Source: Granulicella sp. S156
GTDB taxonomy: Bacteria; Acidobacteriota; Terriglobia; Terriglobales; Acidobacteriaceae
Reading direction: 5' to 3'
NCBI RefSeq assembly: GCF_009766105.1
Contig: NZ_LMUH01000005.1
Span: 62,001-126,000, forward strand
DNA: 64,000 nt
A program made the translations under genes and the position numbers. This document shows positions 26,678-35,226 of this stretch, piece by piece. Below the pieces are notes generated by a model, which searched no databases, was not told where the DNA came from, and worked only from the letters and a program-made list of their open reading frames with translations. Positions within the stretch are counted from its first letter, which is position 1, and every line of letters starts with the position of its first letter.

Positions 26678-27340
26678 TCAGCGGTCAAAGTGCGGAGAGC
26701 GATGATCCGTGCGCTCCAGCGTCGGTGTCGCTTCGAAAGCGCCCTTGCTTGCAGGCCATGTAACCAGGTACTTCGCAAGGTAGTGGAGGTGGTCATCTGA
26801 TCCGATCCGGTAGAGTTCCAGATCGCCATCCGAGGCGGAGTAATGGCCATAGAGAGCAACGATGGGATGCTTCGGGTCGAAGCGTGTGTCTAGGGTTACC
26901 TGCTCGGCGATACCATCCAGGATGACCTTGTAACGGGTGCCCTGCTTCTTCAGAATGCGGAAGGAGCTGTTGCCGTCGCCGGAGGATTCGAGGCCGTTGC
27001 CCATGAGAAGGACCTCCGGAGTGCCGTCACCATCGAGATCCATCAGCTTGATTCGTGCCTCCCAGATTGCTTGGTGCCACTCGGATCCAGGGGAGATGCG
27101 CTCGCTCCAGTTTTTGTCGCTCACGAAGGCGTCGTAGCTCGCTTTGAAGATGGCGTCGCGTTCCGCGCGGGAGAGAGGCGCAGTCCTTAAGGTAGGGTGA
27201 GCCGGCCAGCCGCGGCTGAGTTTCCAATTCCATTTGTATGGCTCATGGAAACCTGTTTGTACTTGTGCGGCTGCAGAGGCTAGAAGGAAAAGGATGATCG
27301 CCGGATAGAGGGGGCGCAGGGATCTGAGATGGGGTGTCAC
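26678..27340 (-). CDS. Secreted protein with an Asp-rich calcium-loop-like motif
   Basis: 220 residues. A signal peptide (YPAIILFLLASAAAQ) is followed by an unassigned globular domain. MDLDGDGTPEVLLMGNG is a DxDxDG loop like those of FG-GAP/VCBS or EF-hand repeats, but only one is present. The rest (YKVILDGIAEQVTLDTRFDP, YSASDGDLELYRIG) reads as beta-strands. It lies upstream of the esterase-like gene on the same strand with a 93 bp gap. Function unknown. Confidence 0.75.
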   Translation of the reverse strand: MTPHLRSLRPLYPAIILFLLASAAAQVQTGFHEPYKWNWKLSRGWPAHPTLRTAPLSRAERDAIFKASYDAFVSDKNWSERISPGSEWHQAIWEARIKLMDLDGDGTPEVLLMGNGLESSGDGNSSFRILKKQGTRYKVILDGIAEQVTLDTRFDPKHPIVALYGHYSASDGDLELYRIGSDDHLHYLAKYLVTWPASKGAFEATPTLERTDHRSPHFDR

Positions 27341-27895
27341 GGCTTACACCTATAAGTAACGCGGAGCGGGCAGGGTCATTCCGACTATAGAGAGAATGTC
27401 ATAGGCTCGCGCGTTGGGAAAGAGCCAAGAGGGCGGGCGATAGTGGTGGCACGATATCGCGTGCTTTCAGCCCGCTACACTCCCCTGACACTCTACCCAG
27501 GGCGACGCTTTCCTCGACGCAACGTGCTTCGCTCGTTGCGCGGAGTCCGCTTGCCCTGGGCTGGTATATCTCGGGCCGTTGGCCCGAAGGGGTGTCATAC
27601 TCCGTTTTCCGGCAAATTGCGTTATGTGAAGCGTATTGGGAATAAAACTGGTTCTGATTGGTGCTTGTTTGCGGCCCCGAGTCTGCTGCTACTTCCAAGA
27701 GCAGAAGCAGATTCCCTCCGGGAATGACAACAAGAAAAGCAAAACCCAAACCCAAACCCAAAACCCAAAACAGAAACGCATCTATAGGGGTTCTGTTCTC
27801 TTCCGGTGCAGTTGTCTTCGTCGCTTCGCCGACGTGGGTGGGAGGCGGCGCTGATGTCGTAGCTGCTACTCTGTTGCAAACGGAGAGTCAAAAGA
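27341..27895. other. Gene-free 555 bp with F-type and B-type repeats
   Basis: 27470-27600 is an F-type hairpin (TACCCAGGGCGACGC against CGCTTGCCCTGGGCTG) whose loop carries another hairpin (CGACGCAACG...CGTTGCGCGG). 27698-27740 is a short family B copy (AGCAGATTCCCTCCGGGAATGACA). It is followed by an AAACCC-type simple repeat (27741-27772). No gene seen. Confidence 0.7.
27741..27772. repeat. AAACCC-like simple sequence repeat
   Basis: Several near-perfect units of CAAACC/CAAAACC in a row, directly in the A-rich tail of a family B repeat. Probably slippage of that tail. Confidence 0.75.
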
Positions 27896-28525
27896 ATGCT
27901 TGATGTTCATCCACCTCACCATGGAATCTCTGGGGTTCGCGATTTCTTTATTCACCTGCTTACGATCACGGTCGGGCTGCTGATCGCCCTCGGGCTGGAG
28001 GCCGGCGTGGAGGCGGCACAGCATCGCCACGAGCGCAAGGAGGCGGAAGCGACGCTGCGCGAGGAGTTGACGCAGAACCGGGTTACGCTCGTGTCGATGG
28101 AGAAGGAGACCAATCGAGAACTCGATGCGCTTGCGAATGTGCTGAAGTTTCTGGAGGATCTTCGTGAGGGCACGAAGGGTGATCCCAAAGTATGGGACTG
28201 GGACTTTAATGTAGAACCCTTGCAGAGCGCGGGTTGGCATACCGCGGCCGCTACCGGCGTCTTGAGTTACATGAATTACGGAGAGGCGCAGCGATTTTCC
28301 GCGGCGTATCAGGAACAACAGTTCTTCGAAGAGGCGGTGGCGAAGGCCTTCAGTGACGATGAACTCCTGGCGACCTACATCGTAAAAGGACGCGACCCGC
28401 GTGAGATGAAGCCGCCAGACATTGAGAGCGCGATTGGGCATGTGCGGCAGGATATGGCCGACATTCGAACGATGTCCGACATTACGCGCGCTACGTTGAC
28501 TCTGTACGACAAGGCCTTGAAATAG
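27896..28525 (+). CDS. Small single-helix membrane protein of unknown function
   Basis: 209 residues. After a short HPPHHGISGVRDF leader comes one membrane helix (FIHLLTITVGLLIALGLEAGVEA, about 18-40). A long charged coiled-coil-like region follows (HRHERKEAEATLREELTQNR...EKETNRELDALANVLKFL) and a soluble tail. The pattern HH.I...DFFIHL.TIT.GLLIALGLEA recurs in soil bacterial proteins, without known role. It stands alone, between repeats. Confidence 0.75.
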   Translation: MLDVHPPHHGISGVRDFFIHLLTITVGLLIALGLEAGVEAAQHRHERKEAEATLREELTQNRVTLVSMEKETNRELDALANVLKFLEDLREGTKGDPKVWDWDFNVEPLQSAGWHTAAATGVLSYMNYGEAQRFSAAYQEQQFFEEAVAKAFSDDELLATYIVKGRDPREMKPPDIESAIGHVRQDMADIRTMSDITRATLTLYDKALK

Positions 28526-28649
28526 TAGGAGTCGCCAGGGCGCGTTTCGTATGGGGCGGTCGTTCCAGATGTGGGTTTCTGCGAAAGTAGTCAGAGTAGG
28601 TAGCAGGGGAACGAAGATCGTGTGTTTCCGTAGCTTCCTCTACAACGCA

Positions 28650-28704
28650 AGCATCTGCTAAATGCTGAGGTTTCTCCGCTCCCGTTGGTCGGTCGAAATG
28701 ACAG
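28650..28704. repeat. Family C palindromic repeat (intact)
   Basis: GCATCTGCTAAATGCTGAGG, TTTCTCCGCTCCCGTTGG, TCGGTCGAAATGACAG. It matches 10563-10617. Confidence 0.85.
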
Positions 28705-28714
28705 GGTTGGGGGT

Positions 28715-29461
28715 CTATACGGTCGTCTTCCCTGCTTCGTCGACGAGGCGTTGGAAGAGGGCGCGGGAGGCGGAGCTGATGTCGTAGCTGCGCTCCGGAT
28801 GCCATTGCACGCCGATGAGAAACTGCGGCGTGAGAGCGGGGTCGTTCTCGACGGCTTCGACGACGCCATCGTCCGGGCAGCGCGCTACGATGCGCAGGCC
28901 GTCGCCGGGAATCGCAATCGACTGATGGTGGCTGGTGTTAATGGGGAGGCGCAGATAGTCGTCGACCAGCGGCGCTTCCGTGGGTTCGAGCAGCGAACCG
29001 AGCACGCTGAATTCGGAGATCATCGCCGTATGCGCGATAGCGACCGAGCGACCGGCGGAGTGGTTGACCGGCAGCGGGCTGAGGTCCTGTACGAGCGAGC
29101 CGCCGCGCCAGACGTTCAGCGACTGCACGCCGAAGCAGATACCGAGCACCGGCTTGGTGTGGGCGGCTGCGTCTTCGAGCAGAAGATTGTCCATGGTCTC
29201 GCGTGCGGGGTCAGCGGGCGAGGTGGCTGGATCGGGTTCGGCGGTGTAGCGTGTGGGATCGAGATCAGCGGGGCTGCCGGGAAGGACGACTCCCTGGCAG
29301 GTTGCCGCAAGCTCTTTGATCTGTGCGGGCGACAGGGTGAGATCGATCTGTACGGGCTCTCCGCCGGAGCGGGAGACCGCCTCGGCGTAGGCCGGCCACG
29401 AGCGCTGGTTGTAGGAGAGGTCGGTGCTGGTGGGTACGGGAATGGCGATGCGCGGTTTCAT
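28715..29461 (-). CDS. Class I glutamine amidotransferase-like gamma-glutamyl hydrolase (PuuD family)
   Basis: 248 residues. The family cleaves gamma-glutamyl amides such as gamma-glutamyl-GABA in polyamine breakdown. The nucleophile elbow is KPVLGICFGVQSLN with Cys109. The rest of the triad is His221 and Glu223 in IGVQWHPERS. VVLPGSPADLDPTRY is the oxyanion-strand block, and INTSHHQSI is typical of the PuuD group. No polyamine genes are adjacent, so the substrate is inferred from family only. Confidence 0.9.
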   Translation of the reverse strand: MKPRIAIPVPTSTDLSYNQRSWPAYAEAVSRSGGEPVQIDLTLSPAQIKELAATCQGVVLPGSPADLDPTRYTAEPDPATSPADPARETMDNLLLEDAAAHTKPVLGICFGVQSLNVWRGGSLVQDLSPLPVNHSAGRSVAIAHTAMISEFSVLGSLLEPTEAPLVDDYLRLPINTSHHQSIAIPGDGLRIVARCPDDGVVEAVENDPALTPQFLIGVQWHPERSYDISSASRALFQRLVDEAGKTTV

Positions 29462-29503
29462 GGCTCTGGTTCGATGGTAGTTGAAAGCGGGAGTGTTTTC
29501 TGG

Positions 29504-30517
29504 TTATTCGTAGTGCCCACACTTATTGAAGCCATCCTGCGCTCGGGAGGCTTTTAGATCCGCAGGACGGCCTCTTAGACGCCAGGCCTGGTAGTAGCCA
29601 TGAATTACGTTGAGACCGGGGGCCTCGGAGAAGCGCTCGTCGGACAGGATGCGGGCCACGAAGAAGGTGTGGCTGCCGATCTTGTGGATCTTCTCTACTT
29701 CGAGCTCTCTTACTCGCAAGGCGAAGACCGGCACAGGGATATGGAATGTGGACGAAGGCTTCGTCGCGAAGGGTAGTTCGTTCCAATCAACGGATTGCCT
29801 GAAGTGGTGCGCGGCAAATTTAAAAGCTATGGACGAGTGCGAGAGTGGCACACTGCTCAGGGCGATGCGTCCGGTTCGTTCCACAAGATGTGCGGCCCGC
29901 CTGGAGTCTTTCAGGGCAAAGCCGAAGCGGTCGTTGCCAAGGTCTCCCATGATATTCATCGGGAAGATATTGCCGCCTAGTTCATCCTGGATGCTGCCGA
30001 GCATGACAGGGTGTGGGCGGATGAACGACACCATCGCGGCGCGGCGGTGAAGAGAGGACATCGTAACTCCAGAGGTATTCACCGTTGCCCACTGCTTATA
30101 GGCGTGCAATAAATAATGGGCATAGAGCTGCAGCTTCGGCAGGCAATCATTCTTTGCGTTACGCGGCACGAATAAAAAGAATTCCGAACCGGCTGCCGGG
30201 ATCGTTTCTTTCCATGTAAGTCCGATCTCACCCAGCACGCGCTTCTGTCCGCTTCGTTCGCAAAACTTTAGGGACAGGCGATCGCGGTCTTTACCCGCAG
30301 GTGCTCTGCCTTCTTCGAAGGGAAGGCAGAGCACAAAAGGGTCGGAGCACGCGGTAGAGTACCGGTAGGTGACATCTACGGGTGTACCCATCCCATGCAG
30401 CCATAAGGCAATCTCTGTCTGCGGCTCGACGATTCCTACGGTGAACTCCTCGGGAAGCGCGGTTTCGCCGAAGAAGAGATGCTTGAGCGCTCTGCGGGTT
30501 TTGGGAAGGATCGACAT
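29504..30517 (-). CDS. Flavin-reductase-like (FMN-binding split barrel) protein, paralogue 2
   Basis: 337 residues from the ATG at 30517 (MSILPKTRRALKHLFFG); the frame upstream only translates family B repeats. Residues 1-150 are an unassigned domain (LWLHGMGTPVDVTYRYSTAC). The C-terminal half looks like a flavin-reductase split barrel: RPHPVMLGSIQDELGGNIFP, then GFALKDSRRAAHLVERTG and IGSHTFFVARILSDERF. It is clearly a paralogue of the next gene upstream (30720-31754), with the same domain order and many identical blocks. The 203 bp between them holds family B repeats. It probably binds FMN and handles NAD(P)H electrons; its partner may be in the same cluster. Confidence 0.82.
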   Translation of the reverse strand: MSILPKTRRALKHLFFGETALPEEFTVGIVEPQTEIALWLHGMGTPVDVTYRYSTACSDPFVLCLPFEEGRAPAGKDRDRLSLKFCERSGQKRVLGEIGLTWKETIPAAGSEFFLFVPRNAKNDCLPKLQLYAHYLLHAYKQWATVNTSGVTMSSLHRRAAMVSFIRPHPVMLGSIQDELGGNIFPMNIMGDLGNDRFGFALKDSRRAAHLVERTGRIALSSVPLSHSSIAFKFAAHHFRQSVDWNELPFATKPSSTFHIPVPVFALRVRELEVEKIHKIGSHTFFVARILSDERFSEAPGLNVIHGYYQAWRLRGRPADLKASRAQDGFNKCGHYE

Positions 30518-30557
30518 GTTTTTGCCTGCTCTGCTGGCAGATAGTGTTTGTAGTCGT

Positions 30558-30680
30558 ACTGGCGAAAAACGGGAGAAAGCAGGTTCCTCGCTGCGCTCGG
30601 AATGACAAGCTAGAAAAGCAAGTACAAAAGCAAAAGCAGATTCCCTGCGGGAATGACAAACCAGAAAAGCAAGAACAACT
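30558..30680. repeat. Two family B repeats in tandem
   Basis: A long copy (GGCGAAAAACGGGAGAAAGC, AGGTTCCTCGCTGCGCTCGG, AATGACAAG, A-rich tail) is followed at ~30638 by a short copy (AGCAGATTCCCTGCGGGAAT, GACAAACC, tail). They lie between the two paralogous flavin-reductase-like genes. Confidence 0.8.
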
Positions 30681-30719
30681 TTCAACGAGTCGCAGTGCTA
30701 TAGCTTTCGTGAAGCTTCT

Positions 30720-31754
30720 TTACATCGGTAAACGATCAGATGGCCCGTCGCCCTTGATACGCGCATTCTCTATTAACAACGACACCAGTTCCGTGCTGTG
30801 CCTTTTGTATCGCCAGGCGGCATAGTGTCCATGAGCTACAGCCCACTCCAGGCCTTCGGCGAAGAGCTCGTCGTGGACGATACGTGCCGCAAAGAAGGTA
30901 TGGCTCCCAAGCTTGGGAATGATTTCAACTTCCATCTCCCTCACTCGCAGGGAGAAGATAGGGACCGGAACTCGGAATGCCGTCGATGGTTTTGTTGCGA
31001 AAGGAAGGTCATGCCAGTGAATGGATTTTGTGCCATGATTCGGGCCGAGGCGATAAGCGACGTCAGCCTGCGGCATCGGTATGCTGCTCAGCGCAACACG
31101 TCCGACACGTTCTACAAGGTGCGCGGGAAATTTCGAGCCTTTTAGCGAGAATGCGAAGTAAGAATCGTCGATCTGCCCCATCACGTTCATGGGGAACATA
31201 TTTCCCCCGGACTCTTCGAGCACACTTACCAGCATGATCGGACGAGGGCAGATGAAGATTACCTCCATTGCACGGTGATCGAGGGGCGTCATCTTAAAGT
31301 TAAAGCTTTGGTCACCGCCGGTGCGCCATATCGAATAAGCAGCGCGCAGACGGTGGGCCCAGAGGCGCAGCCGCGGCAGACAGTAGTTCTTCGCGCTCGT
31401 GACCTCGAAGAACATAAGTTCCGGGCCGGACGTGGAAGAGGCCGCAGTATATTTCAGACGGAGTTCGCCCAATACACGTTTCCTGCCATCGTGTTCACGG
31501 AGCTTCAGCGATAGGCGACTACGTTCTTTTTCACTGGGCACGCGGTCTTTATCGAACGCGATACATACCGTGAACGGAGCGGCGCAGGCCATGGAGTGAT
31601 GGAAGGTCACGTCCCGGGGTGTGTCCATTCCATACAGCCACACGGAGACCTCGGCCTGTGGGCTTTGCAGCCCGAGAAAGAATCGCAGAGGAACCCTCAT
31701 ACTGCCGAATACAAAATTCGCGGCGAGCCTGCGTAGTTTTTTAACGATCGACAT
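30720..31754 (-). CDS. Flavin-reductase-like (FMN-binding split barrel) protein, paralogue 1
   Basis: 344 residues. The N-terminal ~150 residues (VSVWLYGMDTPRDVTFHHSM, SLKLREHDGRKRVLGELRL) match the paralogue but no family I know. The C-terminal half carries the split-barrel blocks CPRPIMLVSVLEESGGNMFP, MNVMGQIDDSYFAFSLKGSK and LGSHTFFAARIVHDELF. The start codon lies 14 bp inside the upstream methyltransferase gene, so the two are translationally linked. Duplication of the gene inside one cluster suggests two subunits or two substrates. Confidence 0.82.
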   Translation of the reverse strand: MSIVKKLRRLAANFVFGSMRVPLRFFLGLQSPQAEVSVWLYGMDTPRDVTFHHSMACAAPFTVCIAFDKDRVPSEKERSRLSLKLREHDGRKRVLGELRLKYTAASSTSGPELMFFEVTSAKNYCLPRLRLWAHRLRAAYSIWRTGGDQSFNFKMTPLDHRAMEVIFICPRPIMLVSVLEESGGNMFPMNVMGQIDDSYFAFSLKGSKFPAHLVERVGRVALSSIPMPQADVAYRLGPNHGTKSIHWHDLPFATKPSTAFRVPVPIFSLRVREMEVEIIPKLGSHTFFAARIVHDELFAEGLEWAVAHGHYAAWRYKRHSTELVSLLIENARIKGDGPSDRLPM

Positions 31755-33051
31755 ACGAATGTTCTCCGAGGTTCGTGCGAGTAGCTTTTATGGATCGATC
31801 TAATTGATTTTTTATGGATTGGTTTAATTGATTGATGCGATAAAGTCGCTCTATCTCGGAGGCGCTCACGAATTTATGATCGTGCCAGCCCGAGGGGAGC
31901 TTTTCCTTCAGCCTGAAAGACCTATAGTTTTGGCCTATCAGTGAGGGCATGGATGGCTCCGCTCGATCTACGCCGACGGAGTAGAAGAAGTCTTTCGTCG
32001 TGCGTTCGATGTTGTCGAGATAGCAGGTCAGCGCTTCGGGGGAGAGATCGGACATGGCGTGAATGCTGAAGGTAATAGCGACGCTCGATGACGGCACCTT
32101 TTCCATCTCGAACAGAGGCATTAGGATTACGTCTACCTGGGAGATCGACTCTTCGGTCAGAGGCTTCTCGCCGTAGAGGAGAAAGGTGAGATGAGGGAGG
32201 GCCTTCATCAGATAGTAGGAGGTCAGTGCGATGCTCTCGGGGACATCGAAGTCGAGGTATTTGATTCCGGGCCGGTCGCGAAGCAGATAGTAGGCTGTAC
32301 CGCCGAAGCCGCCACCAATCTCAACGACAGTCGATGTTCCGGATTGGAGCAGGTCGGCCAGTCTGTGGGCGCAGTAGTGCCGAAAGTCGGAATGCACACT
32401 GACGAGGGTTCCATCGACCAAGGCTCCGAAGGGGTTGCCGACATCAGGCGTGGCGAGGTCGTGCAAGGGGTAACGGCCTTCGGTTCGCGACTGCCAATGG
32501 TCGATGCGATAGAGGGTGTCGGATAAGTAGACGCGGCGATGAATATCTTTCATCGTCGAGCCGAAGTAGTTCCTGGTCATGCCGTAGGGCACACTGACCA
32601 GACCGGTGGAACAGGGGTCGCGAAAGAAGTTGCTGTAGATGGCGCGCAGAGCTGTAATGTCGCGGGTCATCAACGCATGCATCACGGGGCGCAGACTCCG
32701 CTGCTGTATCTCTTCCCACCATCGGGTGGCTTTGTAAACATCGGGCGCGGTGTGCTGCTGGGCTATGTTCTCGAGGTGCTGCTGCGCGGCGGTTGCGATG
32801 TAAGCGGTGCAGATTCGATCGAGAAGTGCGGTGTCGTCGTCGCTCGTATTGAGGCGGGAAGCAAAGCCTTCGGTAATGCTCTGGAGGTTGTAGCGAGGAT
32901 CGTGGGCGAAGCTGCGCTCACCGCGCTCGGCGAAGCTGCGCATGTCCATACGCGTCGCGACGAGTTGCTGCGTGGCGCGTATGGACCGTAATGGCTGGAG
33001 CACATGTTTGAATTTGAGCACGGGAGACTCCGAGGCAGGCTGCAGGAACAA
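31741..33051 (-). CDS. SAM-dependent putative sugar O-methyltransferase
   Basis: 436 residues. The C-terminal half has a Rossmann SAM-binding motif VVEIGGGFGGTAYYLLRDRP, followed by KYLDFDVPESIALTSYYLM and ITFSIHAMSDLSPEALTCYL, the order of the putative sugar O-methyltransferase family. The N-terminal half is helical and unassigned. It starts 2 bp after the stop of a cytochrome c gene and overlaps the flavin-reductase-like gene by 14 bp, so it sits in the middle of an operon. A glycan substrate is expected from the family name only; no glycosyltransferase is nearby. Confidence 0.8.
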   Translation of the reverse strand: MFLQPASESPVLKFKHVLQPLRSIRATQQLVATRMDMRSFAERGERSFAHDPRYNLQSITEGFASRLNTSDDDTALLDRICTAYIATAAQQHLENIAQQHTAPDVYKATRWWEEIQQRSLRPVMHALMTRDITALRAIYSNFFRDPCSTGLVSVPYGMTRNYFGSTMKDIHRRVYLSDTLYRIDHWQSRTEGRYPLHDLATPDVGNPFGALVDGTLVSVHSDFRHYCAHRLADLLQSGTSTVVEIGGGFGGTAYYLLRDRPGIKYLDFDVPESIALTSYYLMKALPHLTFLLYGEKPLTEESISQVDVILMPLFEMEKVPSSSVAITFSIHAMSDLSPEALTCYLDNIERTTKDFFYSVGVDRAEPSMPSLIGQNYRSFRLKEKLPSGWHDHKFVSASEIERLYRINQLNQSIKNQLDRSIKATRTNLGEHSYVDR

Positions 33052-33053
33052 GA

Positions 33054-33383
33054 CTATGGATTGAAGAAGCGCATGAGAGCCTGTTCGTCTTCCTTGCTCA
33101 GGTTGGCGCGTACACGCATATGCTTGACTACCGTTCCAGAGATGCTGGGGGAGAAGCCCTGCGGCGCATTGTGGCAGCGCTCACAGTTCTGCGCGAAGAC
33201 CTGCTGGCCATCACGAGGTTGTGTCGCGTGTACGGCTTTGACCTTCGCGGGTTTCTGGTTGGTAGTGGTTGCGGCGGAGTTGGGGTCGGACGTCTGAGAA
33301 GAGAGTGGGCCCGCAGCCAGTAATAAAACACCCAGGGAGACGGCTGGAATATTCTTCGTAATATTTTTCAGTAGGTTGTTCAT
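33054..33383 (-). CDS. Small monohaem cytochrome c, exported
   Basis: 109 residues. A signal peptide (NIPAVSLGVLLLAAGPLSSQ) is followed by a Thr/Asn-rich linker and one haem motif, CERCH, at 67-71, with Met89 (VVKHMRVRANLSKED) as possible sixth ligand. LSKEDEQALMRFF is the usual C-terminal helix of such cytochromes. Its ATG shares a base with the stop of the barrel gene (TAATG), and the methyltransferase gene starts 2 bp after it. It probably carries electrons in the periplasm for the products of this operon. Confidence 0.88.
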   Translation of the reverse strand: MNNLLKNITKNIPAVSLGVLLLAAGPLSSQTSDPNSAATTTNQKPAKVKAVHATQPRDGQQVFAQNCERCHNAPQGFSPSISGTVVKHMRVRANLSKEDEQALMRFFNP

Positions 33384-34438
33384 TATTTTTTACCCTTCCA
33401 GGTGGGAAAGAGAAAGCGATAGATGAGAGCCGTCTCCCAGATATTGACATTGCCTGAAGAAGAAAACTGCCGCGCGTAACTGGTGTTCATGCGCACCTCA
33501 TGCGGCAGGTGATAGTCCAGGCCGAAGTCCACCCGCTGCGTATTTTGCGCAGGCAGTTCGTCGTTGTTATCGGGACTGTTGCGGAATGTCTGCTGAATGC
33601 GGAAGATCGGCTCCAGCCTGCCGATAGCGCTGTTCTCGCCGTGGAACTGGGAGAGGCGATAGTCGGTCTCGACCCAGTAGCCCTGGGAGTGCGGGCCGTG
33701 GGCGTACTCGGAGCGAAGCTTCAGCGGAATGTTTGCGGGCTCCCACCAGACGTGGGTTCCGATGGCGTTCATCTTGTCGTGCTCGAGCAGACGGCCATAG
33801 GAGGTTCCAATTTCAAGCCGCGCTTTCGGCAGGTAGAGCTCTACCTGCCCGCCCGTAGAACGGGATGAGTTGATCTGGAAGTCGGTACTGCCGGCGGAAA
33901 AATACGTCGCATAAGTAATCGAATAATTTTCGTTCGAGACAATGTTGCCGCGAATCTGTCCGCCTGTGCCGGAGCCGCTTCCTGGATTGCCAATGCCATA
34001 GATCAACGGGGCATCCTGCAAAGGATTGATCCAGATAGGAGAGAGCCGCTCGTTGTAGGTGCCGAAGGGAATAAGGGAGAAGCCGCCAACAAGCGTTACG
34101 TGCGAGTTCAGAAAATAGTCCGCCTGCGCATAGGCCACTCCGACATGGAATTGCGTGTCGTACCCGGTGTGCGGCTGTGGGTTGATGCTGTCGACGATGT
34201 AAGCACGCGACTCGAACAGAAGATGCTGGCCGACGGGCGCTACCAGCACGGGAGTTAGTGCAGGTTGATAACTTGTATTGCCACCGGTGGTGTTCGTTGT
34301 GAAACTTCCGGCGCCGGAGATTAATGGGACGTCCTGGGCCACCAGGGCGGATGCGAGGCAGAGCGCACCCATTGAAAGCAGCGCGATGGCGCTGCGATGC
34401 GAGAGTCTGATGTTTCTTAAAGGCGTTAGATAGCTCAT
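33383..34438 (-). CDS. Outer-membrane beta-barrel protein of unknown function
   Basis: 351 residues, the first gene of the cluster. A signal peptide (SAIALLSMGALCLASALVAQ) is followed by alternating amphipathic strands with many aromatic ends (HVTLVGGFSLIPFGTYNERL, KLRSEYAHGPHSQGYWVETDY, EVRMNTSYARQF), ending in YRFLFPTWKGKK. This is the pattern of a 14-16 strand barrel of the porin or transporter type. Barrel-plus-cytochrome-c pairs of this kind occur in acidobacteria, but their role is not established. No plug or carboxypeptidase domain is present, so it is not TonB-dependent. Confidence 0.78.
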   Translation of the reverse strand: MSYLTPLRNIRLSHRSAIALLSMGALCLASALVAQDVPLISGAGSFTTNTTGGNTSYQPALTPVLVAPVGQHLLFESRAYIVDSINPQPHTGYDTQFHVGVAYAQADYFLNSHVTLVGGFSLIPFGTYNERLSPIWINPLQDAPLIYGIGNPGSGSGTGGQIRGNIVSNENYSITYATYFSAGSTDFQINSSRSTGGQVELYLPKARLEIGTSYGRLLEHDKMNAIGTHVWWEPANIPLKLRSEYAHGPHSQGYWVETDYRLSQFHGENSAIGRLEPIFRIQQTFRNSPDNNDELPAQNTQRVDFGLDYHLPHEVRMNTSYARQFSSSGNVNIWETALIYRFLFPTWKGKK

Positions 34439-34603
34439 CGTGATTTCAAGCTATCGAACGGCTCAATGAAGTGTGTCCGGGAAATGTCTGAAGGGTGTCA
34501 TCGGTTTGTCATCGATGAGGTTTCACCCTGGTACAGCTTCAGTTCATCAACGCAGTCATGCTCAGCGGCCGCATTAATTACCGACAGATTTGGCTCATCC
34601 TCT

Positions 34604-35200
34604 CTATCGCACCGCCGACATTGCGGCCCGGAACAACTGCTCGAAGTCGCTGGCTACAGAGGTATCCTTCGCGGCGGTCTCTACCGCCTTCTGCGCAACG
34701 GGGCGGGGGTAGCCGAGGTTGACCAGTGCGCTCAGTACGTCGTCGGCGACGGCGCCCAGGGACGGTTTGGCGCCGGTCTCGGGTACGGAGCCGACCATGT
34801 CGTCGAGTTTGTCCTTCAACTCCAGGACTACGCGTTCGGCGGTCTTCTTGCCGATGCCGGGGATCTTCGTCAGCGTCGCGTGATCGCCTGCGCGGATGGC
34901 CCCGACCAGTCGTTCGGCGCTGATGCCGCTTAGAACGGTGATCGCTAACTTGGGGCCGATGCCGGAGATGGTCAGCAGCTTCTCGAAGAGGCGCTTCTCG
35001 GTCAGCTCGGCAAAGCCGAAGAGCGCGAGCGCATCCTCACGCACATGGGTGTGGACGTGCAGCTTTACTGCCGAGCCCTCCGCACCGAGCTCGGTGAAGG
35101 TGGAGACAGAGATGGCAAGCTCGTAGCCGACGCCGTTGCAGTCGACGATGACGGCGTTGGGGGATTTGCTGAGAATGAGTCCTCGTAGATGGGCGATCAC
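34604..35200 (-). CDS. ruvA: Holliday junction helicase subunit RuvA
   Basis: 198 residues. It binds four-way DNA junctions and loads the RuvB motor for branch migration. MIAHLRGLILSKSPNAVIVD is the N-terminal OB fold. The two helix-hairpin-helix motifs are FEKLLTISGIGPKLAITVLS and LTKIPGIGKKTAERVVLELK. The C-terminal RuvB-contact domain is LSALVNLGYPRPVAQKAV. ruvB is not in the window. It is divergent from mnmE. Confidence 0.96.
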   Translation of the reverse strand: MIAHLRGLILSKSPNAVIVDCNGVGYELAISVSTFTELGAEGSAVKLHVHTHVREDALALFGFAELTEKRLFEKLLTISGIGPKLAITVLSGISAERLVGAIRAGDHATLTKIPGIGKKTAERVVLELKDKLDDMVGSVPETGAKPSLGAVADDVLSALVNLGYPRPVAQKAVETAAKDTSVASDFEQLFRAAMSAVR

Positions 35201-35226
35201 AGGGCGATTCTACTAAGAACAGGAAG

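Noticed and set aside
28685-29557. Long plus-strand frame of 290 codons
   Set aside because: It is antisense to the amidotransferase gene, which has a complete catalytic triad; high-GC DNA gives such shadows.
30518-30685. Longer start for the flavin-reductase-like protein, giving CHSERSEEPAF
   Set aside because: This peptide is the well-known translation of family B repeats; the real start is the ATG at 30517.
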